Source: Porogramme epimiltina (Eukaryota > Basidiomycota > Agaricomycetes > Polyporales > Polyporaceae). From it: a DNA stretch of 11,775 nt. This document shows positions 1 through 8,800 of the stretch, in pieces. The stretch covers positions 1 to 11,775 of the forward strand of contig FTLJ01001200.1 of NCBI GenBank assembly GCA_900155495.1, given 5' to 3'. Each line of letters opens with the position of its first letter. Within the stretch, counting starts at the first letter, position 1. The notes beneath the pieces were generated by a model. The model had not been told where the DNA came from. It saw nothing but the letters and a program-made list of their open reading frames with translations, and searched no databases. Position numbers and translations under genes: made by a program.

Positions 1-36
<36 letters not shown>

Positions 37-50
37 CCCCCCTCCCCCCC
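1..50. repeat. Poly-C homopolymer tract at window edge
   Basis: An uninterrupted run of 33 C is followed by C8 and C7 runs separated by single T bases (T at 34 and 43). It is not the fungal telomere repeat (CCCTAA/TTAGGG). The complementary G strand could form G-quadruplexes and the C strand an i-motif. It touches the left edge, so its true length is unknown. It may mark a scaffold end or a polymerase or assembly artefact. Confidence 0.9.
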
Positions 51-300
51 GTCTACCCCCCCCCCCATCCCCCCCGCCGGCACCCATTGGCCCTCGAGCC
101 CCTCTCCGGCCACCCCGTCTCACCCCACAAGGCCCTCTCACCCTCCAGGCGTCCCCCACTCCCGTCCCCGACGCTTCATCTCTCCCCCGCACCCGCTGTA
201 CATCCTCCCTTGCTGCTCTGCTTTCCTGCTCCTCTCGCACTCGTTTCTTATCTGTACTACTACTACTCCTGCTTTTCTCCTCGCTCCAGCCCAGCCCTCC
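51..300 (+). promoter_or_regulatory. C/CT-rich upstream region and probable 5' leader of gene 1
   Basis: This stretch has no supportable gene. It is dominated by C and T on the + strand, as is common for core promoters and leaders of basidiomycete genes, and it includes a (TAC)4 microsatellite at 255-266 and CT runs just before the ATG at 301. I see no TATA box. The transcription start cannot be fixed from sequence. Open frames crossing the region are low-complexity Pro/Ser translations of C-rich DNA. Confidence 0.4.
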
Positions 301-3300
301 ATGATCTCGACCTTCCCCACCCCCATCCTCTCCGTCGCCGCAGACGTCGTCCGCGATCTCGAGGGCGAAGATGCCCTCTTCAGCCTCTGGGCCCGTGCGT
401 TCAGTTTCCCCCTTCCTCGCCCTTCCCTTCCGTTCTCATTTTTTACCCTTTGTCCCCAGTTTTCACAAAGTGCAAAGAGTCGCTCAAGGACGGCCGCCGC
501 CTCGAAAACATCTCCTGGCGCCTCTGGTACCGCGAGATGGCGTCTGCCCAATGCTCCCCTTCCACCTCCCCCGGCTCCCTCTCCCCCTCCTTTTCCGAGA
601 AGCGGAGCCCATCACCTATCACCCCCGTATCAGACGACGGCCTCGTCGCTCAGCAAGGTGCGTTCCCCTGCCTCCCCTTCTCCTGCGGGAATTATCGGGT
701 GGTCTTGCTGACGACACCCCTCCCTCCCCCTAGCGCAACTACCACATCCATCCCTCGACGCATCGACCGACACCGCTACGGCCCGCTCCTGGCATGCCCA
801 GAACTCTGCGACGACCGTCATGAGCGCGGGCCGCCGCCTGAGCACAGCGAGCGCGCCCATGGAGCGCACTAAATCACATTCGAGCCTCGGCGTCGGTAAA
901 ATCATCCTCGATATCCTCCCCCGCAAGGTCGACGTTGCCGTCGACGGCGCAAAGGCGGCCGCCCGCCCGCGGCGCCCCACTGCGCCCCGTATCGCGCAGC
1001 CGCGCCCTGTCCTCGCCGCTTCCCTGCCAACCGTCCAGCTCCCCGCGACGCCGCCCGCACATCCCCCAACGGCGTCCTTCCCGCGCGTTGTCGTCGTGAA
1101 CCCTACACCGCATCCAACACCGCCCGCAACACCAAGCATATCGCATGCGCCCTCCGCCGCAACCCACAACTCGACGCACCTCCTGCCGCCCCAGCCCGTG
1201 CGCCCACTTGTCGCCCCGCCCGCACCAGTCTCGGGCGGGCCCAGGCCGCGCGCACCCGCGAACCTCACGCTGAGCTCGGCAAGGCAGAATGGTGCCGTAC
1301 CTGCACCCATGTCGGCACCCGCAGACGCGGAAACGGAAACGGGACCAGACACGCGCGAGCGCGATCAGCAGCACCAGCCGCCGCCAATACAAACACAAAC
1401 GCAAACGCAAACGCAATCACCGCCAAGGGCGAAGCCGCCGCAGCCCGCCGCGCTGCCGCCCACGAAGTCTGCGAAGCACCCGCACCCGCTCGACGACCGC
1501 CGTTTCTTCCTCCCCGACGCGGGCTCCCCCGACTCGCCCCTCCCCTCGCCCGCGCGCTCCGAGGCGCACGCGCCGAGCGCCGACCCCGACCCCGCGCCCG
1601 ACGGCGGCACCGTGCACGGCCGCGGGCGCGAGCCCGCGCCCGGCGCGGACAGAGTGGCCGGACGGAGCCCGAGCAGCGGCGCCTCCTCGAGCCACACGCG
1701 CTCCGAGCTCGCGGTGCCCGCCGCGGCGGGCGGCGCCGCGGCGAAGCGGCACCCGCGCGGAGTCGGAGTGGGCGCCGCGGCGCGGAAGCCGAAGGGTGGG
1801 CACGCGCCCGCACGGCCCGCGCTGTCGCGCCTGCATTCGCACCAGCCGCGCACGACGGCGGCCAAGAAGGCGAACGGCGCTGCCGCCGGTGCTGCGGCGG
1901 CGGCAGTGGCGGTGGTGGAGGCGAAGAAGGGCGCGGCGACGTTCAACATTGGGTCGACGTCCTCGAACGGGTCGCGCTCCGGCGGCGGCGCGGCGGCGGT
2001 GGACGCGGTGCTGGTTGAGGCTGAGAAGAAGGAGAAACCGAAGGAGAAGGTGCGGGAGCGGGAAAAGGAGAAGCGGGCAGAGTCGAGCAAGGCCCGCGTG
2101 ACGAGCCCGCCGCCGGCGATGACCAAGTCCAGCTCGAAACAGGGGCGGGCACGCCTCGCCGCCGCCGCCGCCGCCGCCAACGCCGCACACGCGCACGCAA
2201 ACGCAAACGCGAACGGGGCCGGGCCGTCGCAGCACCGCCGGAAGATCGTGATCACGTCCTCGGAGGACGAGACGGACACGGACGACGACTCGGAGTGGTC
2301 GGACGACAGCGGCGCGGACGACGCGTCCCCGAGCCCGCGCAAGGACAAGGAGCGCGCGCGCGCCGCACAGGAGGAGGCGCGGCGGCGGCAGCTGGAGGAA
2401 GAGGAGGCGCGGCAGCGCGACATGTTCGCCAAGGTGCCGAAGCGCTCGTACTCGAACCTCAACCGCACGCGCTCCGGGCTGCTCTCGCAGCTGCTCAACC
2501 CAGACCCGAACATCTTCCCCCCGAACCACCCGTACCGCTCGACGCAGTCCACGCAGGACATGACCCAGTTCCGGCGCGGCGGCACGCACGCGCCAGGGCA
2601 CGCCCCCGGGCACGTCACGCCGATGCTGCAGATGAGCAAGAGCTCCGCCGCCGTCGCGCTCGCCACTCAGGTGACGGCCCAAGCCCCTGTGGAGCCGCTC
2701 GCGCCCCCGCCGGCCCCCACGCCGCCCGCGCGCGGGGACCCGCGCCAGGGCGCGTACCGGTCCAAGGGACGGCCGCAGGGCCAGGAGATGGAGTCGGACA
2801 GCGACGACGAGAACCCGGACGACACGATCCAGGTCTCGCGGAGCCTCGCACAGCAGAAGCTCGCGGCGCTCGCGGACCCCGCGCGCCGCCGCCGCACGGA
2901 CCCGCCGCCAGTCCAGGCCCCAGCCCAGGCCCCCGCACAGGGGCAGACGCAGGGGCTGCTCTCGCAGCAGCAGAAGGCGCTCCGGCAGCGCGAGCAGATG
3001 CAACAGCAGCTGCAGCAGCTCGCGCGGGACAACGGCGCCCCAGCGGGCCTCGCGGCCGTCGCGACGGCGCCGATCCCGCTGAGCCACCCGTACAACCTGC
3101 CCGCGCCCGCGCCGCCGATGACGCCGCGCACGACGCGGCGGCAGATGCTGCAGACGGAGCTCTCGGAGAGCCTCCGCCGGAACCTGCTCTGGGAGCGCCA
3201 GGTGAGCCGCATCAACATGGCGGGCCGCCGCGCGAGTGCGCTCGGGAGCGGGCTCCGGCCGCTCACCACGATGGGCAACGGCAGCGGCGGCGAGGGCGCA

Positions 3301-3423
3301 CAGCAGCATCAGGCCCGCGCGGGCGGCTCGCAGCAGGGCGAGGACGACGCGGAGGAGCGGCGGCAGCGCGCGATGGCGCGGAACCGCAGCTGGGCGGACG
3401 ACTACCACTACTCGGGGTGGTGA
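301..3423 (+). CDS. AreA GATA-like domain (DUF1752) / DUF3295-type protein, 3 exons, 993 aa
   Basis: Model: join(301..394,460..657,734..3423), with introns of 65 nt (GTGCGT..CAG) and 76 nt (GTGCGT..TAG). Splicing exon 1 to 2 creates a continuous motif, residues 28-57, containing SLWALFTKCKESLKDGRRLE then NISWRLWYRE. This is the hallmark of the fungal AreA-type GATA-like domain (PF08550), found in proteins linked to nitrogen or nutrient signalling. Further along are a K/E-rich stretch, an Ala/Asn low-complexity block (about 568-595), an acidic Ser/Asp patch (606-627) and a charged probable coiled coil (634-660). After these come a conserved-looking core, 661-705 (AKVPKRSYSNLNRTRSG, LLSQLLNPDPNIFPP), a second acidic patch (783-798), a Gln-rich helix (840-860), a basic SLRRNLLWERQ segment (910-920) and the terminal RSWADDYHYSGW. 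These agree with DUF3295 proteins as I remember them. Only two cysteines (C36, C63) occur, so there is no GATA zinc finger and direct DNA binding is doubtful. It is probably a nuclear or cytosolic regulator; its biochemical role is unknown. The ATG at 301 was chosen because the conserved motif starts soon after it. Confidence 0.88.
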
Positions 3424-3760
3424 GCACCCCGAGTCCGCGCGCGGGGCGTGGTCGTCGTCCGCTCAGGCTGCCCCACCGCGTCGCGCCGCGCTGCGGCGTG
3501 CCGTACTCGTCTGTGTTCTGTGCTGCTTCCTGGGCGGCTTGCGTCACTGCGAGTTTGCCGTTGTACTATCATCATCATCCCCATCCCCATTGCTTCTCGC
3601 GGGCGCGGTGCCGCCCCGTGCGCTCTGCGTCGGTCGCCACTCGCCCTCGTCATGCATGCACATCCACTTCATCCACTTTCTCGTTCCGTTTTTTCATACT
3701 GCACGTAGTTCTGGGGTTAATGCAGGTCTGTTTGTACGATATTTAGCTTAATGTTTCCCG
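3424..3760 (+). other. Probable 3' UTR of gene 1
   Basis: Immediately after the TGA the composition drifts from GC-rich coding sequence to T-richer sequence with TGTA- and TTAATG-like elements (3700-3760: GGGGTTAATG, TTTGTACGATATTTAGCTTAATG). Such elements are typical of fungal 3' ends. An (ATC)4 run lies at 3568-3579. There is no canonical AATAAA, and the cleavage site cannot be placed. Confidence 0.4.
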
Positions 3761-4380
3761 CCTGGCCGCCTGTGTACATCCGTTATGTTCCGCTCCATTC
3801 TCCCCGCCATCCGTCGTCGAGGTATACGCAGTCCTGGCCCTGATCAGTCCGTACGCACGCACGCACGCACGCACCACGCATCATCCCCTCGCATCCCCGC
3901 ATCTTCGTCTCCCGCATCCCCGCATCGTTATGCATCCATCCATATGTCCCCACACCGCCATCTTTAATCCACGACATTGCCCACATCCGCACCCGTTCCA
4001 GGCCCGCGCTCCGACGAGACAGGCCTTCTCCGCAGGCGCCCGGATCGAGGCGTGCAGCGTACGCCCCCGTCGGACGCGCGGCGGACGCGTGCACGGCATT
4101 TAGTCGTGCTTCGTCGCGCCCTTCTCGTCCTCGTTCCCCCCCTTCGCCCCCGCATCCGCACACGCCATTGCCCGTTCGAGCACTGTGTGCGCCCACGCCC
4201 CTTATTTCCGTTAACCCCACCCCCGCACCGCGTCGCCCGCCCTGTCCGTGTGCGAATCCGTGGCGCTCTGGACTGTACGTACGCATCCGCTTAGCTTATA
4301 CTGCATACGGCCTCCGTGCGTGCTAGCGTCGCCGCGTGCGTTCTGTGTATATATATTGTGTTCGTGTCGAGTGTTTAATG
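3761..4380. other. Intergenic DNA, no gene seen
   Basis: Apart from the microsatellite and the loose CATCCC repeats, I see no coding signature, tRNA B-box or conserved element here. Open frames on both strands are short, repeat-driven and end without splice sites or recognisable motifs. A short TA-rich stretch (TATATATATT, about 4346-4355) lies at the right end and could be a core promoter or part of a 3' end for a neighbouring transcript. Confidence 0.4.
3853..3872. repeat. (ACGC)5 tetranucleotide microsatellite
   Basis: Five perfect tandem ACGC units, followed by looser CGCATCCC-type repeats at roughly 3889-3930. The antisense translation (alternating Arg-Ala-Cys-Val) is what makes the spurious open frame over this region. 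It is a candidate polymorphic marker and has no visible function. Confidence 0.9.
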
Positions 4381-4383
4381 CTA

Positions 4384-4860
4384 GGACGGTCGTCTGGCCG
4401 ACAGCGGCCATCCCCATGCACCCTTTTCTTCGTGCTTCGTCCGCGGGCCATCGTGCTTCGCGCGGTTAGAGTTTCCGGCGGACCCATAGCCGGGGTGAAG
4501 CTGGTTGACGGTCGCGGCCTTGTTGTATGTCTCACATGTTTCGATGGGGCTGTAACGCACTTGTGCGAGATGGCCCTTGCAGAAGCGTGCCGAGGAGCTT
4601 CCTGTGTCTGTGCTACTGTAGTCGACTCGGAGGAGGTACGCGTACCCCAGCCGGCGAGGATCGCTGTGCAGACCGAAGAACGAGTGCCTGCTGCGAGCCC
4701 CGCGCCGGCTGTGCGCGAGGTCGAGGTCGAGGTCGACGGTACGTGGCGCGAACGATGACGCGTTGGCGTATCGTGTACTTGACTGCTCGCAGGGCCGGTC
4801 AGGGAGGCTGACGCCGCGGGGATCGTATCTCGGGCGCCCGCGCCGAGATGGATGGCGATA
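4384..4860 (-). other. Weak antisense open frame, possible unannotated exon
   Basis: On the minus strand a frame is stop-free for 159 codons, from just after a TGA (4861-4863) to a TAG (4381-4383). It contains no ATG, so it could only be an internal or terminal exon of a spliced gene. My hand count over its last 119 codons gives about 61, 55 and 75 percent GC at codon positions 1, 2 and 3. That gradient is coding-like but weaker than the near-saturated GC3 of the real genes here. The translation is unusually varied (for example SFFGLHSDPRRLGYAYLL). A 140-codon + frame (4336-4758) and a 208-codon minus frame (4323-4949) are open over the same DNA, so chance is a serious alternative. I recognise no family. 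Confidence 0.15.
4717..4734. repeat. (GAGGTC)3 hexamer repeat
   Basis: Three perfect tandem GAGGTC units. They would encode alternating Glu-Val on the + strand or Asp-Leu on the - strand if translated. A three-base-periodic hexamer is compatible with coding DNA but does not prove it. Confidence 0.8.
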
Positions 4861-4863
4861 TCA

Positions 4864-5529
4864 TATGCTCGCGCGCGCCACGTGGACGAGGACTCTGAGG
4901 GATTTGTCGTGGTTAGGACACAGCCCGGCGGTGGGCTCTGGGGGTGCATGCTTGGCCAGGGCGAATCGCGATCGGGGCGGCGTTGGGGACACGTCTGCGC
5001 TCGCGGTGGGCGTGCGCGCGCCTGCTGAGTCCCGAGTGCTCGCTCAGCAATCGCCCGGGTGAACAGAGCGCGAGGCCGCTAGAGGGCGCGCGAAGACCTG
5101 GGCAGACGTGTCCGTCTCGTAATTGCTTGGGCTACGAAGCCCCGTGCGCGCATGGACCATGAGTAGGAGCGGGGGGCTGTGGGGCCGCGCAGCAAAACCC
5201 TGAACACGCCCGACGGCGAGCTGTCAACACTTTGCAGGAGTCATCGGCGCGGGCTGGGGAAGAGCGAGAGACTGTATGCTTGCGGCTGCGAGCGACCGCG
5301 GCCGAGCCGCGTTGAGTCACACTGCGCTTCCAGAATGCGCGACTTTGAGTTCCGCACGCCGAGAAAGGCAGCATCGTATGTTGAACGCTGAACGACTCGC
5401 GGGAGGGCTGCGGGCAGTGGGGAGGGCTCGCAGGTTGCGGAGGATGGAGAGTGCGTCGATCGCGGAAAGTCGGGTACAGAAGGGATGGAGCGCGGGCGTC
5501 GCCAGCGGGGGCGGCGAGCTTGCCGGACG
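4864..5529. other. Intergenic DNA upstream of gene 2, no gene seen
   Basis: I find no supportable gene, RNA or repeat in this stretch. The frame used by gene 2 exon 1 is open back to about 5276 and contains upstream in-frame ATGs (5276, 5444), so part of this region could in principle be an N-terminal extension or a long leader. Other open frames are short and of mixed composition. Confidence 0.35.
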
Positions 5530-5869
5530 CCTACGCGTCTTCCTTCCGCCTCCGAGCTCTCGACCCCAACGCCCGATCCCACACCTCGCCTTCGCCCCTT
5601 CGCCCCTCGCCCCACCTCCGCCTCCCGACCCAAACTCTGTCACGTTCCCGACTGCGCGCCCCCGCCCATACATACTTGTATCCCTCCACAACGCGACCCC
5701 CTTGACTCATCCCCCGCCCGCCCCGCGCACCTCCCAGATCCCCATCGCGTGCAGTGCTCCGCCCCCGCCTCCCAGTCTCACGCTCATCTCGGCTCTCCCC
5801 TTCCCTCCTATCAGGGCTCGAGTCCCTAAGCACCCCTCCCCCTCTGCGTGCCCTGCGCCGTCCCCGCCC
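5530..5869 (+). promoter_or_regulatory. C/CT-rich promoter and 5' leader of gene 2
   Basis: About 340 nt of strongly pyrimidine-rich (mostly C) + strand sequence leads straight into the ATG at 5870. Such a tract commonly overlaps the core promoter and transcription start in basidiomycetes. I see no clear TATA or CCAAT box. The start context (CCGCCC before ATG) has no purine at -3, so initiation may be inefficient. The antisense open frames over the tract are shadows of its composition. Confidence 0.4.
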
Positions 5870-8800
5870 ATGTCGTCGCCCGAGGAGGACTACAACGATG
5901 GCGAGTTCGGCCAGAACGCCAAGAAGCGCAGGATACAGCGCGCCTGCGACATGTGCCGCAGAAAGAAAAGTGCGCAGCCCGCCCCTCCCCCATCCTACTG
6001 TGGCCCTTACCCACCCGCTCATCTACGGGCTGCACCGTGCCCCGCCATCCGCGTCCGACCTGCCAGTCCGCTGTGAGTAATTTTCGAGCCCCTCTCTAGC
6101 CCACACGCCTCCCACCCCGCGCCACCGCCCGCTCATCCCCTCCCTGCCTCCCAGGCGATGGCCCGCAAATGTCGAACAATAGGTGTTCCAACTGCGTCTC
6201 CTACCGCCTCGAGTGCACCTACGTCGAGGCAGCCAAGGTCCGTCCTTTCCCCCCTCCTCACCTCCCCGCATTCCGCCCCTTTCCACCGTTGGCTCAGCCC
6301 CCACGCAGAAGCGCGGTCCACCCAAGGGGTGAGTAATCGTACCCGTCATTCCAACCGTCAAATTCCCCCCACGCTCAGTCGTCCTCGCGCGGCTATTGCG
6401 CGCCGTGCGTTGCAGGTATGTCGAGAGCCTCGAGACGCGCCTCGAGAAGATGGAGACCCTCCTAAACAAGGTGCGTGCCGCCCCGCCGTCTTGTCCATTT
6501 GTCTGGCGTGCGTCCACCGAGTGCCTGCCTCCATACTTCCCCGGCGTCCACATCCCGCCGCTGAGAATATTACGGCGAACACAGCGGGGCAAGGGCGTGC
6601 ACTGGCCTCCCGCACATGCCCCTCGGACGTGCCCGTAGTACCCATGCCGTGCGGTGTGAAGATGCGGTACGCCTGCCACAATTTCCGCACGCCATTTACG
6701 AATCTACGGGCGTCCGCGCGCGGCGGGCAGCCAGGGTCGTCGAACAACCATTATCTAACGGCCGCTTCGTTCGACCCAAACAGTTATGCCCGAACGCCGA
6801 TTTTTCAAAGGAGCTCGGCGGCTCGTTTGACAGGGACGGCTGGGCCACCGACCGGGGCGAGCCCTCGAGTGCGTCCACATCGAAGCCGCCCGGGTATGCG
6901 ATTCCCACCACCCCGAGCCAGCCGGCCTCGATGACTTCCCCGCCCGCGCTGTCGTCCTCGTCGGCGGCGGCGACGCCCCAGCAGCAGGGCGAGGCGGACG
7001 ACCTGGACCCGAGCGACGACGAGATCATCGCGCAGCGGAACATCGTGCAGAACCTGAAGAAGATGAGCGTGAACCCGAGCACGATGCGCTACCACGGCAA
7101 GTCGAGCAGCCTGCTGTTCATCCAGACGGCGATGGACCTCAAGCACGAGTACGCGGGCGTCGAGATGCCCAAGACGATCGACCCCGACGCGCACTGCACG
7201 CTGCTCAAGCGGCGGCAGCAGTACTGGAGTCTGCACCCCGTGGGTGGCCCACCCGATTTCACGTGTTATCGCGCAATTGACCCCAACCTTCCCGCCCCCT
7301 TTCCTTCCCTTCCCCGCACTGATCCCCAACGCTTTTTATCGCGCGCGCAGTGGCTGTCATCGAACGTGCAGGACGAACATTCGCCGCACAAAGATTTCCC
7401 GCCGCCGGACCTGCTGGAGACGCTCGTGGACCTGTACTTCACGAACATGAACGACCTGATGCCGCTCCTGCACCGGCCGACGTTCGAGCAGGGCGTGCGG
7501 GAGGGCCTGCACCTGCACGACGAGGGCTTCGGCTCGACGGTGCTGCTGGTGTGCGCCAACGGGGCGCGCTTCACGGACGACCCGCGCGTGCTGCTCGACC
7601 AGCACGAGATCCCGCAGAGCGCGGGCTGGAAGTGGTTCCAGCAGGTGCAGATGGTGCGCAAGAGCCTGCTCGCGCCGCCGCGGCTGTACGACCTGCAAAT
7701 CTACGCGGTACGTCGCCCCCTGCGCTTTTCGCGCGTGGCCAGTTGCCGTGCCACGTTCACGTTATCGCAATGTGCTCACCGGCTCGCTCTCCCGGATCGC
7801 TTCCCCCCTCTCGCCCCGCATCGTACGACGCGCCCGATAATTATTTCGCCTTGCGTTGGGTGCACGGCCGCACACGCGCTGTGGTGCACAGCTGACGGCG
7901 GGGTTCCTGCAAGGGACGTCGGCGCCGCAGGCGTGCTGGACGATCATCGGGGTGGGGATCCGGATGGCGCAGGACGTGGGTGCGCACCGGAAGAAGGTGT
8001 ACAGCGTTGCGCCGACGGTGGAGGAGGAGCTCTGGCGGCGCGCGTTCTGGGTCCTCGTCGCCATGGACCGCAACACCAGCTTCGCCCTCGGCCGCCCCTG
8101 CGCAATTCAGGACGAGGAGTGCGTCTTCTTTCTTTCGCTTTTGCCCTTTTCCTTTTTCTTTTCCTTTCCCGCCCTTTTGGGTTTGATTTCGGCCGTTGCC
8201 CCGCCCTTCGCTTCCCCACCGCTGTCCCCCGCCACATTTCGCCGCCACACCTCGCCCCGCGCGTCGGGGCTAAGGCGAAGCAACCCCCGAAGGTTGGATG
8301 GCCGGGGTCGGGGCGCACGGTCGCGGGGCACGGCTTGCTAATCGTCTGTCTTGGTCATGTCCGGCACCTCGGGATTCGCTGAACGTCCTGCAGCTTCGAC
8401 ACGGATCTGCCGACCGAGTGCGATGACGAGTACTGGGTCGCCTCCGACGCGGGCCCCGCATTCAAGCAGCCGCCCGGCAAGCCCTCCAAGGTCGCCTTCT
8501 TCAACTGCTTCGTCCGCCTCCACCAGATCCTCGCCTTCGCCATGCGCACCATCGTGAGCCCTTCCGCTTGCCTTTGCGCACGGAACGCGCGAGCCGCTGA
8601 CCGCGCGCGGACAGTACTCGATCAACAAGTCGAAGGCGCTTCTCGGATTCGTCGGGCAGCAGTGGGAGCAGCACATCGTTGCCGAGCTCGACTCGGCCCT
8701 GAACAAGTGGATCGACTCCGTGCCTGACCATCGTAAGCGCCCGCTCCGCGATCTCCCGCAGGGCCCCGTCGCGGGCCGCTGACCCTGCCTGTCCCCTCCC

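Noticed and set aside
1..50. Telomere or subtelomere at the left edge
   Set aside because: The tract is pure C with isolated T bases, without CCCTAA units.
87..872. 261-codon + frame covering the poly-C flank and gene 1 exon 2
   Set aside because: It starts at a TTG in C-rich DNA and reads through both gene 1 introns. Only its middle part, read as exon 2, is real.
1417..3408. 663-codon antisense open frame over gene 1 (and a 433-codon one at 1365-2666)
   Set aside because: These are by-products of very GC-rich coding DNA. The translations are Arg/Ala/Leu/Val-rich with no motif, while the + strand has the recognisable family motifs.
3783..4286. 167-codon minus frame in the intergenic region
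   Set aside because: It is dominated by translated microsatellite and Gly/Arg-rich sequence. No domain, splice structure or codon bias supports it.
4323..4949. 208-codon minus frame overlapping the weak antisense candidate
   Set aside because: It is a Thr/Ser/Arg-rich low-complexity translation without motifs. The register chosen for the candidate at 4384-4860 has the more protein-like composition.
3424..5869. tRNA, 5S rRNA or transposon remnants in the gene desert
   Set aside because: I saw no GGTTCGAATCC-type B box, terminal inverted repeats, target-site duplications, or transposase or reverse-transcriptase motifs.
6471..6783. An extra coding exon inside the 313-nt intron 5
   Set aside because: Joining 6470 directly to 6784 gives an uninterrupted coiled coil (LLNK then LCPNADFSKEL) in frame, and a CTAAC branch-like site lies about 30 nt before the acceptor. 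No inner segment improves the protein.
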